From positions 1,033,501-1,097,500 of the forward strand of contig CAWZYM010000312.1 in the NCBI GenBank assembly GCA_963966185.1: 64,000 bases of DNA, written 5' to 3'. Positions within the stretch are counted from its first letter, which is position 1. Every line of letters starts with the position of its first letter. Positions 43,424-54,689 of this stretch are shown piece after piece. The stretch comes from Rhabditoides inermis (Eukaryota > Nematoda > Chromadorea > Rhabditida > Rhabditidae). The notes beneath the pieces were generated by a model. That model saw nothing but the letters and a program-made list of their open reading frames with translations. It had not been told where the DNA came from and searched no databases. The position numbers were made by a program, and so were the translations under genes.

Positions 43424-44220
43424 TGCACCTTGTGGAAAAGAAAGTCCGTTGTGGAAAGAATGGCGCCTATCCAAGATGTGTTATCTTATCAATCGATCGC
43501 GCTTCGATGTAGTGATAATAAACTGACTTGATACAAATAAGGTTAGACAAATAATTAGACAAATACATCTTCTATACAATCAACAATGCGAGACAAACAT
43601 CAAATATACCGACAGCTCTAAAGAAGCAGACGAGTAGCAGTGAAGTCTTTTCCTTTCAACTATGTGACGTGTTTTCGCGCCCAATCGTACATGAAAGGTT
43701 CGTTCCGAGGGCTCTCGCTGGTCTGATCTTACTCAATTCTTCAGCATTTTTCAATGTTTTTTTTTGCTGTTTAGTGATTGTTCTATCACAAACGCATTTC
43801 GCAATGAATCGACAACACAGGTTATCAGTCCATTTACAATAAGCGAGACCGCGTGCAATTCAGTGCTGGTTCGCTCCCCACTCGCAGTCGCACATAAAGA
43901 GAGTGAGGGACGAGCGGATAGGATAGTCATTCCGGCATTTATTATCGATGTCCATACATATGTGTGAGAGCAAAAAAAAATTGAAAAAGAACAAGTTCGG
44001 ACTCCCGCCATTTACCGAGTTCAAAATGTGTAATCCGTCTAATTCACGATTTCATCTGCATTTTAGGTTGAAATAAGAAATTGGTAAAAGAAGAATATAA
44101 ACACAATTCGTTTCGAACAACTGTCAAACAATTTCCAAGCACCACGGCAGCCACTCGCCAATTTGCGGCTCGATGTCAGAGAGACGGCGGGAGTCACGGT
44201 GGCGGAGGTGTCTGGACAGA
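43424..44220. other. Upstream region of kelch copy 1, duplicated at 51124-51790
   Basis: No gene. Segments such as 43764-43930 and 44000-44190 match 51376-51560 and 51620-51785 closely, so the duplication includes several hundred bases of probable promoter. Confidence 0.7.
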
Positions 44221-44243
44221 GAGAGGGGGGGGGGGAGAGAGAA

Positions 44244-44293
<50 letters not shown>

Positions 44294-44308
44294 AGGAGAG
44301 AAGGGAAG
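44221..44308. repeat. GA/G tract
   Basis: GA repeats framed by runs of G, marking the right border of homology to kelch copy 2 upstream DNA. Confidence 0.9.
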
Positions 44309-44469
44309 AGAGGAAAGATACTTGTACACATGTTTCTACAACGATCAGATACTAATAAATATGAGAAGTTCGTTTAATTATTATAACATTGTGTTTGTGT
44401 CAGATGATATTATGAATTATGTTGTTAGTGATGTAGTAATCGCGATCGAATAAAAACAATTTTGCAAAA

Positions 44470-44545
44470 ACAAAAAGGTCGTGGCGGGGATCGAGCCCGG
44501 CACTGCCAGAATACCAGGCTGTTTCACTACCCACTAGGCCAACCG
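44470..44545 (-). repeat. tRNA-like sequence
   Basis: On the minus strand GGTTGGCCTAGTGGGTAG and, 40 bases on, GGGCTCGATCCCCGCCACG match A and B boxes of a tRNA-type promoter. Could be a SINE head or a decayed tRNA. Confidence 0.55.
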
Positions 44546-44691
44546 ATGTGAAATCGTCTTCTCTTAAACGCGTTATCGACTCGCAAAAGTTGTAAACCCC
44601 AAAAATCGTCAAAACTACGGTAGGATTACGGTACTTCAACGTGCTTCGCAGCAAAAATGATCACATACAACATTGATCAGTAGGCCCTCAG

Positions 44692-45433
44692 TTATCGAAT
44701 GAGCACAATTTCGTTCAATTTGGAGCGGATCACCGGAGACACATTCCTTGTCAGTTTTTTCCACATCTTCTTGTGCATTCTTCTTGTCTCTATCGGTAAG
44801 ATACCGAGAGACATGCAGTGCTTCTTCTTGCAATGCGCACAGCACATGAAGAAAAACTCTCCACAGCCAGCTGCCTCACAGAAACCCTCCAGCGGGAAGC
44901 AGATTTGCGGACGAGTCGAGAAGGGGCCGGGGTAAGCGTCAGTGAAACCAGCCTTGAACCACGGGTAGCGGAGAAACGTATTGAACATGGGAGCCGAGAA
45001 CTGATCAAAGGCGATGGCATAGACGAGAAGCAGGTTGTCGCGTGAGCTCACGTTGAAGTCGATGCCGTTCGTCTGCTAGAGTAAAACAGTCATCAAAATC
45101 AGTTGTTGCTCCCTTCACTCTTTACTTCAGTACTATACAAAATTATCTCACCTGAACGTGGTTGTTGATCTTTCGTACCATCGATTGGAAAGGACGGAAG
45201 AAGAGGAGATCGAGAAGCTGGATGAGCGAGGTGGCGCCTGCGGGGATGTTCATCACCTGCACACTGTGTCTACGAGGAACTGTCTGTTTGATTGTATCAT
45301 GATCACGGAATGACGTCCACGAATCAAGCACCATGACCTTCTTGGTCGGAGTGCCTTTGACATGAACACACTGTTCGAACCACTCTACCATGAGAGCCTT
45401 CGTCATAATATGGGAGGTTCCCGCCTTCACCAC
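44692..45433 (-). pseudogene. pogo-type (DDE_1) transposase remnant
   Basis: Two exons (45433-45153 and about 45075-44692). The first contains KKVMVLDSWTSF, with the second catalytic Asp, and IPAGATSLIQLLDLLFFRPF, the DDE_1 signature that in family members reads TSLIQPLD. The second encodes a Cys-rich C terminus (CFPLEGFCEAAGCGEFFFMC). The DNA-binding N terminus and first catalytic Asp are missing, so it is a 5'-truncated copy that cannot encode an active enzyme. Confidence 0.75.
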
Positions 45434-45449
45434 AAGATTTTTGAACTCT

Positions 45450-46857
45450 TTACAGAGATGGGAATGTAGCTAAACGCAGGAAAGTGCAAGGTGATTCGAA
45501 TGTGAGTGTATGAGAAGGAGCCAGATTTTGAGGTGAATCTGCAAATTGGTGGAACAGAGCTTGAGTGTACAAGTACAATTATCTCGAAGTGGCAATTGAC
45601 CCACTGATGAACTTCAGTGGTCAAGTGGCTGAGAAGGTGACAAAAGCTCGCCAAGCTATCGGTGCTTTGGTGCGAACTATGAAGAAGTGGGCTTCTCGAA
45701 GCGCATTCGAGAGAGTGTACAAAGCGTATATTGAGCCAAGGCTGCTAAATGCTGCAGAAGGATGGTTTCCTGCAAACGAGACGAACAGGGCAAGACTCGA
45801 AAGAGTGAATGTGCATGCAGCGATACTGGTGCAGAATGATTTCAAGTCATCGGATGAAAGATTGCTAGAGAAGGCCAAGTGGAATACGGTAAAGAAGACT
45901 GTGAGCGAGAGAAGGAGGGTGCTCATGTGGATATATGTGCACGGGGTGCGAGCCCCTCCAGATGGAATGCTGGTCCTGCTAAGCAAGAGGTGGCGGTTTT
46001 GCGGCGGTTTTAGACTTCGGGTGGCGGGGCAGTGGCGGTTTTAGGGAAAGGGACGGTGCTTGTGACGCAATTGTGACGTCACAGCGATGAGTGTTCGACA
46101 GAGAACGGATTGCCGTAAGACCTGGGGTTGAGCAATTGACGTCTATTGAACAGCACTAACATCTTCCTCTTCATCCTCGTCTTCACCGATGTCGTCCTCT
46201 AGCCCATCGTCAACGTCATCGCACTCATCACTCATCACTAGTGATTGTCGTCGTGTTCATTTCTGCGTCTTCTTCTTCCGACGTATGAGATGCCCTTGAG
46301 CCTCGAGCTACGCCGATGTGGTTCATTAGCGGCAGCGGGTGGTGGATGGACTTCATCGCAGACACTCCTTCATATTCTCTTCCGCCTCGGTTACAATGAT
46401 CGAGCAGGCGTTCACGTTCCGGACGATCCTCGATGCGGCGTCGACCCGGACGAAGGCAGACGTGACTTCCTCGTCTTCGTCATTGACCTCGGCGACACAT
46501 AAAATAAAAACGAAATTCGAAGGTTTACCCGTATTCCGTTCTCTATCGAACACTCGTTCATGTGGCTGTGACGTCACAAGCCTCGCCCCTTTCCCTAAAA
46601 CCGCCACTGCCCCGCCACTCCCCCGCCACCGGAAGTCTAAAACCGCCGCAAAACCGCCACTTTTGTCAGAGTGGTATCGGACAGCGGATTGAGAAGGACA
46701 GCACGCGGTGGCCACTCACTGAGAGTGATGGAGCCTGTGGTGACTGCGCGACTACCCGGTGAACGAGTTGAGGAGGCTATGGAATGCCTTACCGGAAAAG
46801 GCTGTATTGGAGGAGACCAAACAGTCGTTCAAGCGTGCTGTCAAGAATCTGTGAATT
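45450..46857 (+). pseudogene. LINE (non-LTR) ORF2 3' fragment split by a MITE
   Basis: Left part: LNAGKCKV, a broken palm-domain end, then ARQAIGALVRTMKKWASR, RVYKAYIEPRLLNAAEGWFP and ARLERVNVHAAILVQNDF, the conserved region after the polymerase domain of CR1-like LINEs. Right part from about 46668 continues with DYPVNELRRLWNALPEKAV and ends RAVKNL at a stop near 46855. The catalytic YXDD box is not present. The two parts are separated by the 672-base inverted-repeat element at 45990-46661. Confidence 0.75.
45990..46661. mobile_element. MITE with about 115-base inverted repeats inserted in a LINE
   Basis: GTGGCGGTTTTGCGGCGG with further GGCGGTTTTAGGGAAAGG at the left is mirrored by CCTTTCCCTAAAACCGCC ... 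CCGCCGCAAAACCGCCAC at the right. The centre (46160-46530) encodes no recognised protein. The element interrupts the LINE fragment, giving the relative order of insertion. Confidence 0.85.
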
Positions 46858-47279
46858 GTGACCGTCGGAGACGGTGTTTCACCCTACTAACAGTTGTGTG
46901 TATCGACTAGCACGTCAGTTGAATTAATCTAGTTCTCACCGTCGTTAAAGTTTCTGCCAATTCTTCAGTTCAAATCGCCCCGCACCATTCGCGCGCCATG
47001 ACTTTTTTGCACCGGTCGCGCGCAAGCAGCGCAATTTGGAATAAATGGAAGCAGTTCTTGATCGATGTCCTAGTCATTAAACATGATGCAGATCGCGTAA
47101 ATTGTTTGCAACAACGTATACAACGTGCTTGCACACAAATCGTGCTCCTGGATCCTTGGAGAGGACTTTATAATACAAAACTTTTTTTTTGTTTTTGGCT
47201 GATAACAATTGGTACGGCTATACCCTTGTTACTCTCTATGAGTAGTGAGATAAACGCAATACCAACAATAAAAAAGAGT
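46858..47279. other. Spacer between LINE fragment and inverted repeat
   Basis: No gene or repeat recognised. Confidence 0.5.
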
Positions 47280-47735
47280 AACGGAATTGCTAGGTGGGTT
47301 CTTAGCTACCCAACAGACCCAAACGCTTGTTCGGACCTCTACGCTCTTTGTGATGGCACACTATCTCGTCTTTCTCTCGCGTGTTCGAGCTTCTATCGCG
47401 TCGATAGACCCAAACACGAGCCCTGCCTTGTTCGAGGCCTGTTCGAGGTGCGATAGAGGGGTGATAGAATATGATAATTAATAAAGGGAGCCTCGAACAG
47501 AGGCGAGCGTTTGAGGCGCATCTATCAACCCTCTAACACCCCTCCACCGCTCAGACTGTAATGGGAAATCGTTATCAAACGCTCGTGCTTGAGTTTATCA
47601 ATGCGATAGAGGCTCGAACACGCGAGAGAAAGACGATATAGTGTGCCATCACGGAGAGCGCAGAGGTGCGAACAAGCGTTTAGGTCTTTCGGATAGCTAA
47701 GAACTTCATTAACAATTCTGTCATCCATCGATACT
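47280..47735. repeat. Inverted repeat with coding-like arms
   Basis: Left arm about 47280-47430 and right arm about 47565-47735 are imperfect reverse complements. The left arm read on plus and the right arm read on minus encode related peptides, VLSYPTDPNACSDLYALCDG and VLSYPKDLNACSHLCALRDG, each followed by LSLACSS(F/L)YR. This resembles the second half of an F-box-type helix set, but it is short and unproven. Confidence 0.6.
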
Positions 47736-47810
47736 CTTCAAGGTGAAAGAATGCATTCTAAAAAAGATCAGTGAAACAGAACAAAACGAAATAAATGAAA
47801 GATTTATATA

Positions 47811-47846
<36 letters not shown>
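47811..47846. repeat. AT microsatellite
   Basis: (TA)n run of about 36 bases. Confidence 0.95.
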
Positions 47847-47849
<3 letters not shown>

Positions 47850-47961
47850 TGTAAATTGTATTCAGGACATATCATTGAAAAGTTAAAAAAAAAAACGTAA
47901 TATTGACAAGAAGCAATAACCATGAACATAAGCCATTTGAGCACTTGTGGTCCTTCTCATT

Positions 47962-50900
47962 TTACGGTTCTATCTCGGCCCTCTTCCTCCCTTCAATCTC
48001 CTCGAGGCGTAGCATCTCCACGGAGGTAGTTGCATGATAACCCGGAATGTCTTGATATCCGCCAATCGCGTACAGCACCTGTGATATTATATATTGACCT
48101 CATAGTCTCTATTTCCTCAATTCACATTGTCAAGAACGGCCAGTCCGCACTTGCTCCGCGAGTGTTTGAGAGAAGGCAACTGCTTCCACTGCAACTGCTC
48201 GCCATCGACAAGCACCTAGACAACGTCTGTTCATTTGCGTTCACTTTGCTTTCGAAACTCCGCTTTCACCTGAACATTCTTCTTGATCTGCCATTCAATG
48301 GATCCACCGGCGATCACAAGTCTACCATCGCACACCGTCGCGCTAATGCAATCACGAGCCTGTAAGAGAGGAAGTTGTGCAATGCGGTACGGAGACCAGT
48401 CACTATCAACAGAAAGTTCCTTCATACCTCTCCGAGCGGCGTTCCCGGATTCCAAGACTCAGTCTGCGGATCCCACATGTACACCTGCAACAACTCTACG
48501 ATTCGGTAATCAGCTATACTTTTTTAATGTAGTATCACGTCTACTTTAGAAAAATTATCGTTTAGTCGCAATTCAGATCGAGAGGAGACCCAAGCACGCA
48601 TTCGAACGGAAATAATAAGCAATTGAGCCGGCATGCAAACCAACGAGCATTCGAGCACGCGACCATAGGTTTGCATACCTGGTTGGTGGAACCAGAACTC
48701 GTCCATCCTCCGACGGTCATCAGACGACCATCCACCACGCAAAAAGGGAAGGTGGAAGCCAGATTAGGAGGAAACGAGCACAGACGAACGAATCCAGATT
48801 CTAGAACACGGAACAAACTAATTGTAAATGAAGGAGTTGCATACCGGCAATCGTCGGGTCGAATGTCTCGATAGTCTTGGTACTCATGTCTGCCACACAG
48901 ATTCGGTCATTGAATGGAGTAACAGCGACAATTCCACCACTATAAGGGTTCATAAACACCCATAAATACCAATGGACGTACCTCTTTCCTTGCGCACTGT
49001 GCACGAGTGTCCACGTCTCCGATCCCTTCTCGAACTTGTACACATTGCGACTGGAATAGATTGAAAGAGTGTACGAGTGAATCACTCACTTTTCAGAGAC
49101 GACTCCGATCGCATACATGGAACTCGCGACAACACATAGCTTCCAGGTGGAACCAGTAGACGGCAGAGCAATCAGACGCCAATTACCTGAATGTGAATAA
49201 ATCATATTTATCCCCGCCTTTCCTCTATCCCTTGCTACACCCTGTTTCGGTCAAACAATGAGCCACACACACACCTTGCGAGAGAACAGCCATTTGATTC
49301 CCTTCGCTGGCACAGTAGATATTGTCGTCGAATACAACGGCCGAACAGTCTTTCCTACAAAAATATGTGTCATGTACAAGCGGGTGCAGTACGACCTCAC
49401 ATGTCCACACTCAGCTGTGGTCCATACGTCCACTCCCCGCTCGCCTTCCAAGGCCTGTTCATTCCACGGTCGCGGTACGGACGCGGCTCTCTCACCACAA
49501 AACCCTTTAAAATATACCATAACAATAAAATTATTCAACTGAAAAGAACTACCTCAAGACAGTGGTTGTATATCTGGAAGCACTCCTTGTCTTCAGTGAC
49601 TAGGGGTTCCTTGCCAACAGTGTCCACCAGATAGTCCTTCGTCAGACAAGAGAGGCGAACAAGCGAGAAGAGCCTGTGACGAGTGAGATTGAATAAGGAG
49701 TTGAGACTCACTCTTTCATGTGCCTCTTTCTGTTTTCCGGATCGGCCCGCACCCAGTTACACACTCCAGAAAACACACTCGACTCCCGACAGCGGAGAGA
49801 CTTGTCTGGAAGGCGAAATGGAAATGAACACTCTTAAATTGGAGTCGTTTTTACCTCCGAGAAAGGTGTGCAGATCTTTTTTGTCCAGACCGAGAAACTC
49901 AGGAGTATTGATGAGAGAACTTAAACATAAATACTACTTGAACAATTGCAATGTACTCACTCGAAGTTGAGGCATATCTTCTTCCAAGCGAGATCCTTCA
50001 TCTTGTCGCAGGTATAGAGACAAGCTAACGACCACATCTCAATGCAGTTCAAAAGAGTCACATTAGCCAGCAGAAACCTGTAATATTAATTAAATAATAG
50101 ACGCTTCTCTATTCTCTTACTTGGCACATCGCTTCTTCAGTGTGTTTAGCTGAAGATAGCTAGCTTCCGGGAAAAGACGAGAAGCGATCGACTCGTCTGT
50201 GCTAGTGTATAACTATGTTTTATAGTAGTACTAACCTATTTGAATGGCGTATGTATACATGTATTTTAGAAGAATCTCGATGATGTCACTGTCCATATCC
50301 TATATTTCCTTTCAATTTGTGTTTTTTGTGCAAATGTATTACCAGTTCGATCTTTCCGACAATGGCCTCCTTGAAATTCGAGTGAAAGACGCGTTTGAAA
50401 TGCGGAGAGGCAGCTGTGAGCACAGCCCAGTGAGCCATGAACTGAATATGAATATAATCCATACAAATCAGAGATCACAAATCTCACTTCTTTCCCATCG
50501 CGAAGGGAAATGAGCTTCACATCACACCCTTCAGCGTCACTGAAAAAGAAATTGAATTTTTTTTCAAAAAAAAACACGTTTAATCGGAACTGCAAACATG
50601 TCTATGGTTATGACTTTTACACTTACGGAAACACTCATAACTAAAAAGAATTCAGCGTCACTGAAATAGTTTCTCTCAGAAAAGTCCTGTCCAAGCCACC
50701 TCGACGTTTCACGTTTGTCTAATTTGCGAATCAATACACTCAAGAGAAAAATGTGCAGAAGTGACAAAAGTGTGCAGAAATGTGCACGGCGGGTAATAGT
50801 TTCTCCAACTTCCCGGCACTTCCGGCAGTTGGTCACATCAAGAACTGTGCATCATTTCCGGTATATGTTCATTCTCTGGTGCTCAACTCAACTTCGAAAT

Positions 50901-51123
50901 GCAAAATTCGAAACCTCCTTCACAGAAGCAGCTGAGAAGATGTTAGGTTTATTCAGCTGTTGACAATGTGTCTCCATTGAAATCATTTCGGTCCTTCTGC
51001 TCAATTGAGACAACAGTGCAAACCAACTAATTTTACTTGGAATTGCTTTGGGAAGATATTAAATACTTACATTCTCCGTTGATTGAGTCGAGAGAGGAAC
51101 GCTTTACATTCATCTAGGTTCAT
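47962..51123 (-). CDS. BTB-BACK-kelch protein, copy 2
   Basis: Compact paralogue of the 36303-43423 gene in the same orientation. First exon at 51123 encodes MNLDECKAFLSRLNQRR; the BTB exons DAEGCDVKLISLRDGKE and HWAVLTAASPHFKRVFH follow from about 50540. BACK and kelch exons match copy 1 in order, including NDRICVADMSTKTIETFD and FPFCVVDGRLMTVGGWTSS. The C terminus differs: where copy 1 stops after LEEE, this copy continues EIEGRKRAEIEP to a stop at 47962. Intron 1 is about 0.5 kb against 2.8 kb in copy 1. Probably a Cul3 adaptor like its neighbour. Intact as far as I can read, but I did not verify every junction. Confidence 0.8.
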
Positions 51124-52040
51124 TGCTCCTTGTGGAAAAGAATGTTCGTTCTGGATCCAAGATGTGTTATCTTATCAATCGATCGCGAACCGATGTAAGT
51201 AGTGATAATGAACTGACCTGATAAAAAAAAAAGGTTAGACAAATCATTAGACAATTAAATCTTTTAAAAATCAACAATGCGAGACAATTATCAAATATAC
51301 CGACAGCTCTAAAGAAGCAGAAGAGTAGCGGTGAAGTTGAAGTCTTTCATTTCAATTTTTTTCAACTGTTTTTTGCTGTTTAGTGATTGTTCTATCACAA
51401 ACGCATTTCGCAATGAATCGACAACACAGGACAACACAGGTTATCAGTCCATTTACAATAAGCGAGACCGCGTGCAATTCAGTGCTGGTTCGCTCCCCAC
51501 TCGCAGTCGCACATAAAGAGAGTGAGGGACGAGCGGATAGGAAAGTCATTCCGGCATTTACTATCGATGTCCATATATGGGAGCATCCTTCATTGGCAAC
51601 GAGAAGCAAAAGAAAGATGTGTAATCCGTCTTTTTTTCACGATTTCATCTGCATTTTAGGGTGACATAAGAAACTGATAAAAGACGAATCAAAACACATT
51701 TCGTTGCAAACAACTGTCGAACAATTTCCAAGTACGACGGCAGCCACTCGCCAATTCGCGGCTCGATGTCAGAGAGACGGCGGGAGGCCGTATTACGGAC
51801 CCGCAGGAACACGAACCGTAACATGGTATTGAAATTATAACGGAACCGCAAAATAAAAATGTTTCTCTTAAAATTTGCCACTCTGTATGAGAAATGTATA
51901 CGTATACCGGAACAGCAATATTCGTTGCGGGACCATTTTCGCAAATTTTGTGATAAATTTTCTTGTTTCTCTTCGTTGTTTATTTATGGTGTAGTTAATT
52001 TTTTTATTGGTTTATATTAACTTTGTTAAATCCAGGTTAC
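51124..52040. other. Upstream region of kelch copy 2 and right border of the duplication
   Basis: Homologous to 43424-44220 up to about 51785 (ending in ATGTCAGAGAGACGGCGGGAG), after which the two sequences part. No gene recognised in the last 250 bases. Confidence 0.65.
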
Positions 52041-52367
52041 ATGGACGACCGTCCCTTGAGAAGAAGTGGTCGTGCTTTAACTCCAAATAAGCGAGTTTTC
52101 GATGAAGGTGAGTGATTTGTGTTTGTTTGTGTTGTTTGTTTGATTCACTTGTTTTTAAATTTTTGTTTTGTAGACTCATTCATATTCGGTGAAGATATTT
52201 CGGAAATCAACCGGTCATTGAGACGGAAGGACAAATCTGAGAAGAAAGGTGCGTTTATTGGTGTATTTTATGAATGAAACCTATTTATTTCAGGTCTGGA
52301 TTCAGGAAGAGCGGTAGATGTCGCTCGGCGGGCACTCGAAAGGTGTCCCCTTGTTAGAGGTGAATAA
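52041..52367 (+). CDS. Short basic protein, unidentified
   Basis: Three exons in phase (52041-52107, 52174-52248, 52294-52367) give 71 residues starting MDDRPLRRSGRALTPNKR and continuing SFIFGEDISEINRSLRRKD. Splice sites are canonical. Alternatively the last exon ends at a donor after ARRALER and leads to later exons: an acidic frame around 52376-52470 (QQYEEEGGEMDDMLEKAL) looks coding, but phases do not match. A dozen bases encoding QAPSHD recur at 52376 and 52625. It may be the N terminus of a transposon-encoded protein, since MITE- and LINE-rich DNA surrounds it; no domain recognised. Confidence 0.4.
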
Positions 52368-52752
52368 AAAACCAGCAGGCTCCGTCGCACGATCAGCAGT
52401 ATGAAGAGGAGGGAGGGGAAATGGACGACATGCTTGAAAAGGCGCTGCCCGGTCTCGCACAGCAAGGTGAGGCTGCACTCTTTCCATTTACATTGTGTTT
52501 TCGAATGTTTGCATTTTACTTATGACTATGTGATGGTCATTCAGTGTTTGTCGCGCAAGCGTCCGTGTCGCGGCCGCCGATTCCCGTCCGAAAGCAAAGA
52601 GCACCGCATGGGCAGGCTCTCATCCAGGCTCCGTCGCACGATTAGGTCGTCCGGTCTGGTGTGATTCGCGACAGTGACGAGAAACACTACCAGCGGCGGC
52701 GCAGGATGATTGGCGGTCACCCTGTAGCTTTCAATCGCAGCTTGGAGACAAG

Positions 52753-52763
52753 GTGAGTGCCGG

Positions 52764-52803
<40 letters not shown>

Positions 52804-53787
52804 AGAAGGGTTGTATGTAGCGTATTTCGACTGCTTGAGATGATCTACAGCAATGCGAAATCAAAGATCAAAGTGGGCAGTGAAGCTGTTGAAGTAGAAG
52901 TGAAACGAGGAGTACGACAGGGTTGTGTACTCAGCCCGGCCCTATTCAACGCTATTCTCGAGGATGTGCTACGACGAGTGGACTGGAGTAGATGTGGACT
53001 GGACATCGACGGAAGGATGAGCCATCTACGATACGCAGATGATCTAATTCTGGTGGCGAGAAGCAAGACGATGGCTCAGAAGATGCTCGACGACATAGAA
53101 AGAGAAAGCTCTGCTATCGGACTTCGCATTTCAAAGAAGAAGACCGTCTACATGTCGAATGGCCCTCGTGCTGACCTACTACTGAGAGGAGAGCTGCTGG
53201 AGCGAGCAGACGAATTCAAGTACCTGGGTTCAATGGTGTCAGTGAAGAAGGACGAGAAGGAGCTACAAAGAAGAATAGGATCTAGATGGGCGGCATTCAA
53301 CCTGCACAGGCCTTTTCTAACGCGGAAGAATGTGAATATGATTATGAAGAGGAATGTATGGAAAGTCTGTATCCTGCCGAGCCTGACGTACGCGGCAGAA
53401 ACATGGTGTCTGAAAGTGGAGCAAAAGGAGAAGCTGCAACGAGTGCAACGAAGGATGGAGAGGGCGATGATAGGAGTGACGCTGTTGGATCGAGTGCGCA
53501 ACACGGAGGTGCGGAGAAGGACAGGACTGGAGGATGTACGAGAGGTTATATGGAAGAAGAAGACGACATGGGCGAGGAAGATGGCGAACGATGACAGATG
53601 GTCAAGAAGGGTGACGGAGTGGTACCCGAGAGACAAGACAAGGCGGGTTGGAGCGCCCTACGTGTTCTGGTGCGACGACTTGAAGGAAGTTCTTGTGCGA
53701 GGAGGACGTATCGGAGCTGAGTGGAATCAATTGGCACGAGGAAACCCCGAAGATTGGAGCAAGGCGATTGCAGGATCAGCGCCGTAA
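52753..53787 (+). CDS. LINE reverse transcriptase, 5'-truncated
   Basis: Uninterrupted frame of 344 residues; the apparent start lies in the GA tract and is not a real start. Real homology begins about 52845 with polymerase block GVRQGCVLSPALFNAILEDV, then LRYADDLILVARS with the catalytic YADD, and thumb/C-terminal region FKYLGSMVSVKKDEKE, AAETWCLKVEQKEKLQRVQR and RRTGLEDVREVIWKKKTTWA. The endonuclease domain and the first polymerase blocks are missing, so it is a dead-on-arrival copy, but with no stop codon, hence recent. The 3' end is followed by (TTGAT)n at 53823-53850, the type of short tandem tail used by several LINE clades. Confidence 0.88.
52763..52802. repeat. GA/G tract
   Basis: (GA)n followed by ten G at the 5' side of the LINE. 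Confidence 0.9.
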
Positions 53788-53822
53788 ACTATTGCAAACA
53801 CCATATTCACGACGATTCTGAA

Positions 53823-53850
53823 TAAATGATTTGATTTGATTTGATTTGAT
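53823..53850 (+). repeat. TGATT pentanucleotide tail of the LINE
   Basis: ATTTG/TGATT repeated about five times 35 bases after the LINE stop; likely the element's 3' tail. Confidence 0.8.
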
Positions 53851-54689
53851 TTATTTCGATTGATTCATGTTCTGAGGTTACTGTACTTTGAATTGGTTAC
53901 GGTATGGTAATGTGAATATGTCAGGTCGTCCGGTCTGGTGTGATTCGCGACAGTGACGAGCAGGAGAGCAGGAGAGAAGAGAGCAGCAGCTATAGAGAAC
54001 AGAATATCATAATCGCATTTACCATTTTTGTTTAGCTTAGTTTATATATTGTTTCGTTCTTATACACTAGGTTGGTTATTCCCAAATGTGCCATTTATCC
54101 CAATTACGATATTTTTTATTTATTGTATCATTACGGTTGTTGGTTATCACCGATTGTTATCGCTGATCAGATACTAATAATTCTTTATCCGTAAACAACA
54201 GACAAGCACTGTCTGTTTGGGGATGTATGGTAATAGGTTGGTCGGCCGTGATTCGAACAGCTCAGTCTCCGCCCCGCAAGGCTAGACTGCAGCGCGCCAC
54301 TCCGAGACACCCCCCTTTTTTCTCATACCGTATGCGATTGCTCACTATGATGTCTTGCACTGTTTCTCTCATATGTACACGGTAATAAACCTAATTTTTA
54401 TTCATATGACAGATGCCGTGTTCTTTGTGAATGTTCTTCTCAGAGTCTGGATGACCTTTTCATCCAGATACCAAGGTCGCGCACTACCTCCACGTTAAAC
54501 AAAGTCACATTGTTGCATTTCTATAACTACATCCAAAAACCGTCCTTGATGTGCTTGAGCGTATGTAGTTCCGTAGTCTGTCTAGTCTCCGTAGTCTCCG
54601 TAGGCCGTAGTTCCGTAGTTTGATGTGCTGGGACGTTACTTGGACGCAGTTATATAAATGTCCAATTTCGTCATTGCACCATCTTCTTT
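53851..54689. other. Non-coding stretch between LINE and Tc1 remnant
   Basis: Begins with a 38-base copy (53923-53960) of 52644-52681. AT-rich, no gene. Near 54540-54640 a TCCGTAG(T) word is repeated several times. Confidence 0.55.
54237..54310 (-). repeat. tRNA-like sequence
   Basis: On the minus strand GGTGTCTCGGAGTGGCGCG ... CTGTTCGAATCACGGCCGACC has A- and B-box-like words and a possible acceptor end. Resembles a Ser/Leu-type tRNA-derived SINE head; function as tRNA not supported. Confidence 0.5.

Noticed and set aside
43764..43967. Frame conserved between 43764-43967 and 51376-51560
   Set aside because: Conservation is explained by the segmental duplication; the frame lies upstream of the kelch first exon and has no domain, start context or splice structure.
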